Counted from the first letter of the stretch, positions 26,944 to 36,598 are shown. The stretch is DNA of 64,000 nucleotides from Sphingobacteriales bacterium 16-39-50 (GCA_002257025.1 NCHA01000008.1:1-64000), one strand, 5' to 3'. Translations and numbers: made by a program. Notes: generated by a model not told the origin, from the letters alone.

Positions 26944-26973
26944 AAAAAGGATCCGAAACCGGATCCTTTTTTA
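26944..26973. terminator. Bidirectional terminator, AAAAAGGATCCG stem
   Basis: A 12-bp perfect stem (AAAAAGGATCCG / CGGATCCTTTTT) with a 4-nt loop and T/A tracts on both sides separates the peroxiredoxin gene from convergent tatA. Confidence 0.92.
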
Positions 26974-27159
26974 TTAACTTTCCTTAATTGCTTGTACCTG
27001 TTTTGGTTCAGGATCTTCATTTAGCCCATCCTTGGCATCTTTAAATTCTTTCATGCCTTTTCCCAATCCTCTCATCATTTCGGGAATCTTTTTACCACCG
27101 AACATTAATAATACTACAACCATGATCAATATGATTTCCGGTCCGCCTAAACCTGCCAT
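26974..27159 (-). CDS. tatA: Sec-independent protein translocase subunit TatA
   Basis: A 61-aa protein with one N-terminal membrane helix ([35 protein letters not shown]), the glycine hinge before an amphipathic helix, and a short charged tail. TatA forms the pore part of the twin-arginine translocase, which exports folded proteins. tatC is not in this window. Many neighbours carry twin-arginine signals, so its activity matters for their localisation. It is monocistronic. Confidence 0.95.
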   Translation of the reverse strand: MAGLGGPEIILIMVVVLLMFGGKKIPEMMRGLGKGMKEFKDAKDGLNEDPEPKQVQAIKES

Positions 27160-27257
27160 AATTTTCGTTTTTAATTTTTATGAATGTGAGAATAATATTG
27201 GATTTAAAAAAGATTGCACATAAATCTGTTACAATTCAGTAGGGCTTATAAATCAAC

Positions 27258-28550
27258 TTATTGCGCCAAACCAGCCTCAGCTATCAATATTAATAAGGCG
27301 AACTTAATTGCCTCAGCTCCATTTTCGTTGATCCACCATTCATCCAGAGAATGAGCGTTACCGCCTTTGCCTCCTCTACCTATGGTAATGCTGGGTATTC
27401 CAAGCGAAATTGGGGTATTTGAATTTGTAGATCCTGTACCTAATGAGGGTTTCAATTTGAAGTATTCAATTGCTGCCATTGCTCTCTGTATCAGAGGAAG
27501 CTCTGCACTCTGAACGCCCGACGGCCGTTCTCCAATTTTTTCAAATTGGGCTGTCAGTTTTGCTCCGGTTTTGATACCTGAATTATAATCAACAAGAGCT
27601 TTATTAACCTGATTTAATAAGATTTGCTCAATTCCTTTTAGCTTTTCCGGACTCAGTGAGCGCATATCCACCTCCATCCAGGTTTCAAATGGAATGGAGT
27701 TTACTGAAGTTCCACCACCAATTCTGCCAATGTTATAGGTGGTTTTTGGACCGTTGGCTACAAATAATGCTGCTTCTTTATCAAAGTAGTCAATCGCCTT
27801 GCCCATTGCATGATGCGGATTGGCCAATCCGAAAGCACCCCATGAATGACCACCAGGCCCATTAAAAGTGATTTTATAACGTACCGACCCTAAACCATTT
27901 GTAACCAGTGCGTTAATATCACCGCCATCTAAAGCGATATGCGAATCGATTTTTTGATTTCCCGGTTTGAAAATATGTTTGATTCCCCGCAAATCACCTA
28001 ATCCTTCCTCACCAACGGTTCCTGCAAATAAAATATCAGATTCTGTGGATATCTTTGCCTGGTTCATCGCTTTAACTACCGTAAGAACTACACTGAGTGC
28101 CCTGGTATCATCAGCAATTCCCGGAGCAAATAAAGTATCCCCTTTCATTTTTACTTTGACATCGGTATCCAAAGGGAAAACCGTGTCTAAATGCCCTTCA
28201 ATTAGAACCGTTTTGCCATTACCTTTTCCTTTTCGCAGAGCAAGAACATTTCCAATCTCATCAGTCCAGATAGAATCAAACCCGGCATTCTGAAGCATTT
28301 GCCTGAATTTTTCCGCTCTTTTTTGTTCCATAAATGGGGGAGCTGGAATCTCTGTAAGTTCTATCAGCTCCTTCATTGTTGTTGGTTCAAGCTGCTGAAT
28401 TATCTCAAAAGCCAACCGGACTTTTTTATCATTGCTGATTTTATCGATTTGAGCTTGGTATGTAGATAGATTAGAAGCAGCTTTTTTAGTCTGTGAGTTA
28501 ACGGAAACAATGCTGAATAAAAATAATAAAGTAAGAAATATTCGTTTCAT
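27258..28550 (-). CDS. Exported M20 family metallopeptidase
   Basis: A di-zinc aminoacylase/carboxypeptidase of the M20/M25/M40 group with a Sec signal peptide (about 1-20). Metal and catalytic residues are H120 and D122 (EGHLDTVFP), D147 (GIADDTRA), E181 and E182 (GEEGLGDLRG), an Asp in LDGGDI and a late His in GGNAHSLDEWW. The dimerisation insert is present in the middle. At 430 aa the length is normal. It probably removes N-terminal residues or N-acyl groups from peptides in the periplasm. Start regions of this gene and tatA show no clear promoter. Confidence 0.92.
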   Translation of the reverse strand: MKRIFLTLLFLFSIVSVNSQTKKAASNLSTYQAQIDKISNDKKVRLAFEIIQQLEPTTMKELIELTEIPAPPFMEQKRAEKFRQMLQNAGFDSIWTDEIGNVLALRKGKGNGKTVLIEGHLDTVFPLDTDVKVKMKGDTLFAPGIADDTRALSVVLTVVKAMNQAKISTESDILFAGTVGEEGLGDLRGIKHIFKPGNQKIDSHIALDGGDINALVTNGLGSVRYKITFNGPGGHSWGAFGLANPHHAMGKAIDYFDKEAALFVANGPKTTYNIGRIGGGTSVNSIPFETWMEVDMRSLSPEKLKGIEQILLNQVNKALVDYNSGIKTGAKLTAQFEKIGERPSGVQSAELPLIQRAMAAIEYFKLKPSLGTGSTNSNTPISLGIPSITIGRGGKGGNAHSLDEWWINENGAEAIKFALLILIAEAGLAQ

Positions 28551-28842
28551 CGGGGAATAGGTAATCTTTGAATATTAAATGTAAATTTTCTTTAGCACAT
28601 ATAGTGAATTCTTTATCTCTAACTAAACTAATATTTGAAAAGCAAAATTATTCTAAGGCTTATTTAGAAGTTTTTCATGAAGGAAATTTAGGTATTGAAT
28701 TTTATTTTGGCTTGTTATTTGGGATACAATTTCCAGAATTTGGAATGATTATATGATTTTTGTGTAATATTTTAAATGGTAACGTATGTTACAAACTTTT
28801 CTAGGTTTAAATTTTAACTTTGGCTTAAATATAAAAAGTATA

Positions 28843-30051
28843 ATGAACTCAAATCCTCCAATACCAGATAATGAATTTGAAAGAGTATTAAATTTGACTG
28901 ATTATGACTTAGATTATTCTAACTTTCAAGAAAAGTTCAAAGATTTAGCCAAATTGGCTGCCAGAGTTGCTGGCACGCCAATTTCTTTGGTTAATTTAAT
29001 CGACTCATATACGCAATGGACTGTAACCAGATATGGAATAGACCTTGAGCAAATGCCCCGCGAAGAATCAGTTTGCCAATACCTGATAGCTACTGAAGAC
29101 TCTGCTCTTGAGGTTGAAGATCTTTCTAAGGATGAGCGTTTTTTGGAAAAATTTTATGTGACCGGAGAGGAGAAACTGCGTTATTATTATGGTATTCCAT
29201 TAAAATCAGATGGCTATAATATTGGGGCACTTTGTGTAATGGACAGAGAAAAGAGAACACTCTCGCCAGAGAAAGAAGAACTTTTGAAAATTATTGCTGA
29301 CGAAATCGTTAACCGCCTTAAGGCATATAAGGCAATTGAAGGCTTAAGAAACAGGGTGAAAGAGGTACAGGCGACCCAAAACAAAGTTGTACATGATATC
29401 CGCGGACCTTTGGGAGGCATCATCGGACTTACAGAAATTATAAGCGAACAGGGCAAGGAAAATAAAATTGACGAAGTGCTTGAATTTATTAATCTGATTC
29501 ACAAAAGCGGCAAGTCAATTCTTGAACTTGCTGATGAAATTTTAAGTGCTGAGAAAAATAAATTTGTTGCCATTAAGGGAAATGAAATGGATATGCAATC
29601 CTTTAAGGAGAAACTTGAAAAATTGTATATCCCCCAGGCAAAATCAAAAAATGTTCATTTTGAAGTAAATATAAACCCCCGGGCCATGGGTATACCATTC
29701 CCTAAAAATAAGCTGCTTCAGATTACCGGGAATCTGATATCCAATGCTATTAAATTCACTCCAAATGGTGGGAGGGTAATTGTAGGATTAGACATGGATA
29801 TTTCAAATTCAAAACATAATTTATGCATTAAGGTTCAGGATTCAGGTGAGGGTCTGAGCCCGGATAAGATAGATGCTATACTCAACGGTAGTGCTTCTTC
29901 AGAGAAAGGGACCGAAGGCGAAAAAGGTTATGGTTTTGGTTTACAATTAATCAAACACCTGATCAGTGGTTTGAATGGAAAACTAAATATAAGTTCTTTG
30001 CCGGGAGAGGGTTCTGTCTTTGAAGTTATGATAAGCGGAAGTGCTTCTTAA
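28843..30051 (+). CDS. GAF-domain sensor histidine kinase
   Basis: A soluble kinase: GAF domain at about 30-160 (NLIDSYTQWT, MPREESVCQY, LRYYYGIPL, IGALCVMDRE), dimerisation domain with phosphoaccepting H184 (VVHDIRGPLGGIIG), and an intact ATPase domain with N301 (GNLISNAIKF), D333 (DSGEG) and G2 box GYGFGLQL. The start is set at 28843 because the family begins near NPPIPDNEFERVL; the in-frame ATG at 28786 would add 19 residues. No response regulator is adjacent. It is paralogous to the degenerate kinase at 36606-37742. A terminator follows. Confidence 0.92.
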   Translation: MNSNPPIPDNEFERVLNLTDYDLDYSNFQEKFKDLAKLAARVAGTPISLVNLIDSYTQWTVTRYGIDLEQMPREESVCQYLIATEDSALEVEDLSKDERFLEKFYVTGEEKLRYYYGIPLKSDGYNIGALCVMDREKRTLSPEKEELLKIIADEIVNRLKAYKAIEGLRNRVKEVQATQNKVVHDIRGPLGGIIGLTEIISEQGKENKIDEVLEFINLIHKSGKSILELADEILSAEKNKFVAIKGNEMDMQSFKEKLEKLYIPQAKSKNVHFEVNINPRAMGIPFPKNKLLQITGNLISNAIKFTPNGGRVIVGLDMDISNSKHNLCIKVQDSGEGLSPDKIDAILNGSASSEKGTEGEKGYGFGLQLIKHLISGLNGKLNISSLPGEGSVFEVMISGSAS

Positions 30052-30083
30052 ATCGCGGATTAAATTTATATCTTTCAATGATT

Positions 30084-30115
30084 AAAAGCCTGAATTCAGG
30101 CTTTTGTTGTTTTGT
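30084..30115 (+). terminator. Intrinsic terminator (22-nt palindrome)
   Basis: AAAAGCCTGAA directly abuts TTCAGGCTTTT (30084-30105), followed by a T-rich tail. It ends the kinase transcript and insulates the folE operon. Confidence 0.85.
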
Positions 30116-30158
30116 TTCATCTCTGATTATTTGACATTCAGACGACTTATCTAATCGA

Positions 30159-30180
30159 TAACAATAGAATGTTATTGTTA
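30159..30180. promoter_or_regulatory. Palindromic candidate operator before folE
   Basis: TAACAATA-N6-TATTGTTA is a perfect inverted repeat with 8-bp arms, centred about 42 nt before the folE ATG. Its position suits a repressor site. The MarR-type regulator encoded at the end of this operon is the obvious candidate, by inference only. Confidence 0.5.
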
Positions 30181-30211
30181 TAATTGTACTGAAATAATAC
30201 GAGAATATACA

Positions 30212-30898
30212 ATGGATAAAAATAATCTGAATCATATTCTGCATACCACAGAGCAGGATTTATTGAGTATGATGGCTGATAATCATATTTCAGCTTCTGT
30301 GGATACTCCGATGCGTGAGGATGCATTTGATCTGGATGATGAAACTAAAATTCAACTTATTGAAAAGCATTTCAGTCATATAATGAATATTCTTGGCTTA
30401 GATCTTAATGATGATAGTTTAAGAGATACCCCAAAAAGAGTCGCAAAAATGTATGTAAAGGAGATCTTCAGCGGACTGAACCCCGCCCAAAAACCTTCAG
30501 TTACTCTTTTTGATAACCATTATAAGTATAATCAGATGCTTGTGGAGAGGAATATCGCTGTTTATAGCAATTGCGAGCATCATTTTGTACCTATTACGGG
30601 AAAAGCACATATAGCTTATATGAGCAATGGTAAGGTAATAGGTTTGTCTAAACTAAACCGGATTGTTCAATATTATTCTCAGCGCCCGCAGGTTCAGGAG
30701 AGGCTTACCATACAGATTGCAAATGAGATCAAAGCCGCTTTGGGGACAGAAGATGTGGCAGTAGTTATTGATGCCCATCATCATTGTGTTTCATCGAGGG
30801 GTATCCGTGATATGAATAGCTCAACCATTACGGCAGAATACAGTGGACACTTTTTGTCACCGGAAACCAGAAATGAGTTTTTAAAGCACATCGGATAA
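30212..30898 (+). CDS. folE: GTP cyclohydrolase I (FolE)
   Basis: Converts GTP to 7,8-dihydroneopterin triphosphate, the first step to folate and other pterins. Zinc ligands C121 and H124 (NCEHHFVPITGKAHIAY) and C192 (DAHHHCVSSRG) are present, and the RDTPKRVAKMY and GLSKLNRI motifs are intact. An N-terminal extension of about 45 residues precedes the core, giving 228 aa. It heads an operon and overlaps the next gene by one base (TAATG). Its company of SDR, flavin reductase and FAD oxidoreductase is seen in light- or stress-linked photolyase clusters, which suggests a pterin or redox role beyond folate. No photolyase is present here. Confidence 0.97.
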   Translation: MDKNNLNHILHTTEQDLLSMMADNHISASVDTPMREDAFDLDDETKIQLIEKHFSHIMNILGLDLNDDSLRDTPKRVAKMYVKEIFSGLNPAQKPSVTLFDNHYKYNQMLVERNIAVYSNCEHHFVPITGKAHIAYMSNGKVIGLSKLNRIVQYYSQRPQVQERLTIQIANEIKAALGTEDVAVVIDAHHHCVSSRGIRDMNSSTITAEYSGHFLSPETRNEFLKHIG

Positions 30899-31614
30899 TG
30901 GATTTCAGGGGTAAAAACGTACTTGTTGTTGGCGGAAGCTCAGGTATCGGACTTAAACTAGTCAGTATGCTGGCATCTCAGGGTGCACAGATATACAACG
31001 CTTCCAGATCTAAATCTGAGGATTGGCCCGATGGCCTGATACATATACCAATTGATGTCTTATCAAACTTTGATTTATTAGCTGAACAGTTGCCAGGAAA
31101 TTTACATGGCCTGGTTTATGCCGTTGGAAGCATTAATCTCAAACCTTTCAGTCGTTATACCGAAGAGGACTTTATAAACGATTATAAATTAAATGTGACC
31201 GGTGCAGCCCGGTGCATCCAACTCGCTTACCGATCTTTAAGAAATTCAGGTTCTGCATCAATTGTGCTTCTAAGTTCAGTAGCCGCAAAAACAGGTATGC
31301 CTTATCATGCCAGTATTGCTGCTGCTAAGGGTGGGGTTGAAGGTCTGGCTCTTTCACTCGCCGCGGAGTTTGCTTCCCAGAATATCAGGGTTAATGTGGT
31401 TGCACCTTCATTGACAGATACTTCCCTCGCAGGTAATTTATTGAATACTCCTGAGAAACGTGAAGCTTCCGCAAAGCGACATCCACTGGGTAGAATTGGA
31501 AAACCTGAAGATATTGCTTCAGCTATTTCATTTCTATTATCAGATGAAAGTGGATGGATAAGCGGACAGGTATTAGGAATTGATGGTGGAATGGGAAATT
31601 TAAAAACTTTGTAA
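30898..31614 (+). CDS. SDR family protein lacking the catalytic Tyr
   Basis: Short-chain dehydrogenase/reductase fold: NAD(P) motif VGGSSGIG at 11-18, catalytic-type serines S126 and S127 (LLSSVAA), Lys K144, and a C-terminal GQVLGIDGG. The YxxxK motif is altered: four residues before K144 is I140 (HASIAAAKGG), so the proton-donating Tyr is missing. Related proteins in folE/photolyase clusters, as I recall them, also have a non-Tyr residue here, so the change may be typical of a subfamily. It could still bind cofactor or a pterin. It overlaps folE by 1 nt and precedes the flavin reductase by 2 nt. Confidence 0.9.
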   Translation: MDFRGKNVLVVGGSSGIGLKLVSMLASQGAQIYNASRSKSEDWPDGLIHIPIDVLSNFDLLAEQLPGNLHGLVYAVGSINLKPFSRYTEEDFINDYKLNVTGAARCIQLAYRSLRNSGSASIVLLSSVAAKTGMPYHASIAAAKGGVEGLALSLAAEFASQNIRVNVVAPSLTDTSLAGNLLNTPEKREASAKRHPLGRIGKPEDIASAISFLLSDESGWISGQVLGIDGGMGNLKTL

Positions 31615-31616
31615 AA

Positions 31617-32228
31617 ATGAACTTTAATCAAAGCCATATTTCTGCTATGGAAAAGCGTTACCGGACTACTTTCATTAATAGTTTGCCGGGTTATAGATCG
31701 CTGCATATGCTGGGAACGGTGAACAAAGAGGGTATAAGTAATCTTGGTTTGTTTAATTCTGTTTTTCATATTGGCGCCAATCCTCCTTTTTTAGGTATGG
31801 TATTCAGACCCGACGGTAATGATCATGACTCATTGGATAATATAATTCAAACCAAAGAATACACCCTTAATAATGTATTACCCGAGTGGTTTAAACAGGC
31901 ACATCAAACCAGTGCCCGCTTTCCTTCAGGTTTATCTGAATTTGAACCTTGTGGTTTCAAAGAGTTTTATCTGGATCCTTTTAAGGCTCCTTTCGTAGAG
32001 CAGGCAAGCATAAAAATTGGATTGGAACTTCGTGAAATTATTGATGTATCATTGAACAATAGCAAGATTCTGATTGGTGAAATAGTCCATGTTTTAATGG
32101 ATGATGGAATTGTTGCCAGTGATGGTTATGTAGATCATATTAAGGCTGGAACTGTTACTGTTTCAGGATTAGACAGCTATTTCACAACAGAGCATTTAGG
32201 TAGATTAGCTTATGCAAAGTTTGTTTAA
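31617..32228 (+). CDS. Flavin reductase-like FMN-binding protein
   Basis: A 203-aa split-barrel protein of the flavin reductase/FMN-binding family. Recognisable parts are the SLPGYRSLHMLGTVNKEGISNLGLFNSVFHIGANPPFLGMVFRP core, a TLNNV segment and SKILIGEIVHVLMDDGI. Members bind FMN and pass electrons from NAD(P)H. It starts 2 nt after the SDR stop, so translation is coupled. With the FAD oxidoreductase next door it suggests a flavin redox chain. The substrate is unknown. Confidence 0.87.
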   Translation: MNFNQSHISAMEKRYRTTFINSLPGYRSLHMLGTVNKEGISNLGLFNSVFHIGANPPFLGMVFRPDGNDHDSLDNIIQTKEYTLNNVLPEWFKQAHQTSARFPSGLSEFEPCGFKEFYLDPFKAPFVEQASIKIGLELREIIDVSLNNSKILIGEIVHVLMDDGIVASDGYVDHIKAGTVTVSGLDSYFTTEHLGRLAYAKFV

Positions 32229-32258
32229 TCCAGCTTTTATTAAAACCCAACTAAGGTT

Positions 32259-33502
32259 TTGAATACTGCCCCAAATGATATCTTAATTATAGGTGCAGGT
32301 CTCTCAGGTTTGACAGCCGCCAGGGTATGAAATCAGCAGGTCGCAGAGTAAAAATACTGGAATCTTCGGATGGTTCAGGTGGCAGAGTCAGGACCGATAA
32401 ATATGATGGCTTTTTACTCGACAGGGGTTTTCAGGTTTTACTCACTGCATATCCTGAAGCCAGGCATTTTCTTGACTATAAAGCGTTGGATCTCCGTTCT
32501 TTTAGTCCTGGCTCGATCATATTGAATAATTCAGGAATTGACGAAATAGGTGATCCTCTGAGGGAAGTAACATCTTTAATTCGCACCCTGAAATCTCCGA
32601 TTGGCAGCCTGAATGACAAATTCAGATTGCTTTTTCTTCGTTTAAAGCTGGCAGGTATCAGTATTGATGAGATTTTTGCAAAGAAGGAAACCAGCACTTT
32701 AAAATATCTAAGAAATGCAGGTTTCAGTAAAAAAATAATTTCCAATTTTTTCGCTCCTTTTATGTCAGGAATCTATCTGGAACAAGAATTAGATACTTCA
32801 TCCCGAATATTTGAGTTTGTATTTAAAATGTTCAGTGAAGCAGATACTGCAATACCTGCTAAAGGCATGGGGATGATCCCTGCACAACTCGCATCCGGAC
32901 TTTCAGCGGAGGAATTGATCTTTAATGAAGCTGTTTTAAGTATAGATGGTAATGAGGTTCGAACTGCTTCCGGAATGGACTATAAAGCCGGCAATATTCT
33001 TGTTGCAACAGCAGCAGACTGTATACCGCTACCATTTCAACCTAGTACTGTCGAGAAGAAATCGGTTACATGCATCTATTTTTCAGCAAATAAAGCACCT
33101 TATCATAAAGCTTTAATCGCTTTGAATTCAAATTCGGATAGGCTGGTAAACAATATTGCAGTATTGAGTAATGTTTCTGCAGATTATGCTCCTCCAGGTA
33201 AATCGCTTATTTCTGTCTCACTTACAGATAAGCAACAACTTATTAAACCTGAATCACTTGAATTGAAAATTAAGGATGAGTTAAAATTCTGGTACCCCGA
33301 CTGTGTAAACTGGGAACATTTAAAAACCTATAATATTCCTTATGCACTCCCTGAAAACAGGCATGTTACAAATGATATTCTTCTTTCTTCAATGCGAATC
33401 AGTGATTCTACTTTTATGTGTGGAGATCATTTATTGAACGGTTCTATCAATGCAGCTATGAAAAGCGGAAGGTTGGCAGCAGAGGCTATTTTATCTATAT
33501 AA
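32259..33502 (+). CDS. FAD-dependent amine oxidase/desaturase-like protein, frameshifted at its N-terminus
   Basis: A FAD/NAD(P)-binding oxidoreductase of the flavin amine-oxidase/phytoene-desaturase type (ILESSDGSGGRVRTDKYDGFLLDRGFQVLLTAYPEA). The open frame beginning at ATG 32327 lacks the dinucleotide-binding glycines. They are encoded just upstream in another frame from TTG 32259: NDILIIGAGLSGLTAARV, then TGA at 32328-32330. One extra base near 32325-32329 would join the parts as AARV-(L/M)-KSAGRRV. It is either a real frameshift, in which case the protein is non-functional or translationally coupled through the ATGA overlap, or a sequencing error. The C-terminal motif CGDHLLNGSINAAMKSGRLAAEAI is intact. 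Confidence 0.8.
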
Positions 33503-33521
33503 AACTGAATTTAAGACTCAA

Positions 33522-34202
33522 ATGAAAAGCTATAAATTGGTACATCAGCTTCTCAATCTTGTAGAAGATTTTGAACAAGAGAGTACAGGCAGAGAATTAT
33601 GCCTGAGTGATTTTTCAGGCTTCCTGATTAATAAACTTGAACATTCAGATGCTTCATTGACATCTTTGGATGCTCGTTTTGGGAAAAGGGAGGCAGAAAC
33701 GCAGGAATTGGCCTATCAAATTGATAATGCAATTGGTCGTCTTTTTGTATATATGAGCCGTTATGCTAAATCCTATATCAAGAAAACGCTTGAAGGCACT
33801 CCTCTACAAAGTCCGGAAGATTTTACCGCTCTTGCCATATTATTAACTCACGACAGTCTGACCAAAGGCGAACTGATTAGCAGAAACATTCAGGAAAAAA
33901 CATCAGGCACCGAAGTCATTCGTCGATTGCTCGCAGCAGGCCTTGTTAAGCAATGGGATGATCAGACAGATAAACGTTCCAGAAGGATTTCAATCACAGA
34001 AAGCGGCAAGCAACTTTTACACTGGGTGTTTGATGATATGAATTATGTTGGGAAAATGGTGACCGGAAATTTATCTTATTCAGAGAAACTAAATCTCCAA
34101 TACCTGCTTCAAAAGCTTGAAGCATTTCATTTTCAGCTGCATGAAGATAAGGTGATTAATACGAAAGAGGATATCCGCTCAATTGCTTTGAATAGTAAAT
34201 AA
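33522..34202 (+). CDS. MarR-type winged-helix regulator
   Basis: A 226-aa transcription factor whose C-terminal half has a MarR/SlyA-like winged helix: DFTALAILLTHDSLTKGELISRN for the first helices, GTEVIRRLLAAGLVKQWDDQTDKRSRRISITESG for recognition helix and wing. The first 75 residues are an extra N-terminal helical region. It closes the folE operon, 19 nt after the FAD oxidoreductase. It could bind the palindrome at 30159-30180 and so control its own operon; that is inference. The ligand is unknown. Confidence 0.85.
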   Translation: MKSYKLVHQLLNLVEDFEQESTGRELCLSDFSGFLINKLEHSDASLTSLDARFGKREAETQELAYQIDNAIGRLFVYMSRYAKSYIKKTLEGTPLQSPEDFTALAILLTHDSLTKGELISRNIQEKTSGTEVIRRLLAAGLVKQWDDQTDKRSRRISITESGKQLLHWVFDDMNYVGKMVTGNLSYSEKLNLQYLLQKLEAFHFQLHEDKVINTKEDIRSIALNSK

Positions 34203-34348
34203 TTTCTTTCTGATTAATTTAACTTAACGACAGTATTATAGCGGTATAATTACTATTATTTTCTTAGTTTAGACGATAGTGTAAGCTCTTTAACCAGCAC
34301 TGTTATTTCATATACTTTGGATCAGAACAGTATTGTTTTCCTATAGTT

Positions 34349-36598
34349 ATGAGAATTCATTGTTTTCCTATGATTCATTTTCGATTTCTCTATATTCTTA
34401 TATTTTCTTTTATTCCAATTATGTCTTTTTCCATTACCCTGGTTGAAAATGGGAAGTCTGAATATTCGATTGTCAGGTCAAAAAATGCCTCCATTCATGA
34501 ACTGTCTGCGTCTATTATTCTACAGAATTATCTTCATCAAATATCCGGTGCCTTAATTCCAATAATTGATGATAGTATGCCCGGTTCCGAATTTGAGATA
34601 TTAATTGGAAATACCAGCCGTACTGAGCTGAATGAAAGTATTCAAAATGACGGGTTTCTGATAACCATCAGGTCAAAAAAACTGATTATTTCAGGCAAGG
34701 GGAAAGGTGCGTTGTATGGTGTATATACTTTTTTGGAAGAATATCTGGGCTGCCGTAAATATTCTTCCAGATCTAAGCTGATTCCAAAGCAAAGTACTAT
34801 AATTCTCTCGGCAATAAACGATCTGCAAAATCCGGAAATTAATTTCAGATCATTACATTATTGGGATGCAGAAACTGATCAGGAATATCTCGACTGGCAT
34901 AAGCTTAACAGGATCGAAGATAAATGGGGTTTATGGGGGCATTCATTTTTTAAACTAGTTCCCCCGGCGCAGTATTTCGATGCGCATCCCGAATATTTCA
35001 GTTTGGTAAATGGGGAACGAATGGCAATGCAGTTATGTCTGACTAACCCCGATGTTCTTAAAATAGTTATAAAGGAATTGGGCAAAAGGATCAATGAAGC
35101 CTCTGAATTAAAATACTGGTCAGTTAGTCAGAATGACGATATAGGAGCTTGTGAATGTGATAATTGCTCTGCTTTAAATGAGAAACATGGAAGTTATCAG
35201 GGTTCCTTATTAACTTTTGTCAATCAGATTGCTGCAAAATTTCCGGATAAAACCATCTCAACTCTTGCCTATAACTTTTCAAGAAAACCACCGCTAGGTT
35301 TAAAGCCACTAGAGAATGTAAATATTATGTTTTCGGCAATTGATATTAATCGCAGTAAGCCGTTTGATACCGATCCGCGTTCTGAGAGATTTAGAAAGGA
35401 ATATGATGAATGGGAGAAACTTACCTCTAATATCATTATTTGGGATTATGTAGTGCAATTCACAAATTACATTAGCCCATTTCCAAACCTCCATACACTG
35501 AAACCTAATTTTGATTACTTCTCAAAAAATCAACCCGAAGGTTTTTTTATACAGGGCAGTGTTGAGATTCCCGGCGAACTGGCTGAGCTGAGAGCTTATA
35601 TTTTATCAAAGATTCTTTGGGATAAAGATTCGGACATTGATAAAGTCAAAACTGAATTTCTGAAAAACTATTATGGAGATGCCGGAGTGTTAGTTGGGCA
35701 ATACATAGACCTGATTCATGAGCATGTTCGTTCTTCCTGGAGACGAATGGATATTTATGATAACCCGATCATGCCCTACCAAAATTATTTAAGCCCTAAA
35801 TTGCTCACTGAATATCTGAATATTCTCGATTCAGCAGAAACACTCGTTAAAGGGGATACCGAATTTACAAAACGGGTGCAAATGGTTGCTATGCCCTTGC
35901 ATTTTGCAGTTTTACAACAAGCCAGGTTCTTTGGAATTGATCAGAATGGAGTATTTATAAAGCAGGATAAAAAATGGGTTGTACGTGAAGAGATCAGAAC
36001 AAAGGTTCAACAATTTCTTAAGTTGCTTAGAGAATTGCAGATTACTCAATTAAATGAGTCTGGATTAAGTCCGCAACAATACCAGATTGAGTGGGAGCAT
36101 ATTTTTGAAGCTGGACCAGTGATTCATAAAGCGTTAAATAAACCGGTAAGGTTATTAACTGAAAATACTCCTGAATTTGTAAGTAAAGGAGCAAGAACAC
36201 TTGTTGATGGAATTGGTGGTACTGAAGATTTTCAGTATAACTGGCTTGGATGGAATGAAACTGACATGGAGGTTGAAATTGACATGGAAGCTCAAACCGG
36301 AATCAGTAAAATTGAAATGTCATTTCTCGAGAATCACAGGCACTATATGTTTTTGCCCAGGGCAATTCGTATTGAATTATCAGATGATGGAAAAACCTAC
36401 GAAGAAGTGGTCCTTATGTCTATTGATGGGCCATTTGAGGATGTTTCAGCACCTGTCAGAAAATTTAATTTTGATCTGAAGAAAGCAAAAGCACGTTACA
36501 TTAAAGTAACTGCAGTTAATCAGACGGAAGTACCTATATGGCGTAGACGAAAAGACCGGAAACCATGGATGTTATTAGATGAAATTATTGTTAAATAA
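34349..36598 (+). CDS. Secreted DUF4838 protein (alpha-glucuronidase-like, discoidin-like C-terminus)
   Basis: After a signal peptide (about 1-28) comes a region resembling the GH67 N-terminal domain (SASIILQNYLHQISGALIPI, GKGALYGVYTFLEEYLGCRKY). The DUF4838 barrel follows (LHYWDAETD, NPDVLKIVIKELGKRI, YWSVSQNDDIGACECDNCSALNEKHG, IIWDYVVQFTNYISPFPNL). About 140 C-terminal residues look like a discoidin/F5-8 C carbohydrate-binding domain (RTLVDGIGGTEDFQYNWLGW, RAIRIELSDDG). It probably targets an acidic plant or algal polysaccharide. A second ATG lies 8 codons downstream and gives an equally good signal peptide. The 749-aa length is typical. The convergent kinase ends 7 nt away. Confidence 0.85.
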   Translation: MRIHCFPMIHFRFLYILIFSFIPIMSFSITLVENGKSEYSIVRSKNASIHELSASIILQNYLHQISGALIPIIDDSMPGSEFEILIGNTSRTELNESIQNDGFLITIRSKKLIISGKGKGALYGVYTFLEEYLGCRKYSSRSKLIPKQSTIILSAINDLQNPEINFRSLHYWDAETDQEYLDWHKLNRIEDKWGLWGHSFFKLVPPAQYFDAHPEYFSLVNGERMAMQLCLTNPDVLKIVIKELGKRINEASELKYWSVSQNDDIGACECDNCSALNEKHGSYQGSLLTFVNQIAAKFPDKTISTLAYNFSRKPPLGLKPLENVNIMFSAIDINRSKPFDTDPRSERFRKEYDEWEKLTSNIIIWDYVVQFTNYISPFPNLHTLKPNFDYFSKNQPEGFFIQGSVEIPGELAELRAYILSKILWDKDSDIDKVKTEFLKNYYGDAGVLVGQYIDLIHEHVRSSWRRMDIYDNPIMPYQNYLSPKLLTEYLNILDSAETLVKGDTEFTKRVQMVAMPLHFAVLQQARFFGIDQNGVFIKQDKKWVVREEIRTKVQQFLKLLRELQITQLNESGLSPQQYQIEWEHIFEAGPVIHKALNKPVRLLTENTPEFVSKGARTLVDGIGGTEDFQYNWLGWNETDMEVEIDMEAQTGISKIEMSFLENHRHYMFLPRAIRIELSDDGKTYEEVVLMSIDGPFEDVSAPVRKFNFDLKKAKARYIKVTAVNQTEVPIWRRRKDRKPWMLLDEIIVK

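Noticed and set aside
28568..28756. 62-codon ORF before the GAF kinase
   Set aside because: AT-rich frame without a domain, ribosome-binding site or conserved look; more likely the kinase leader region.
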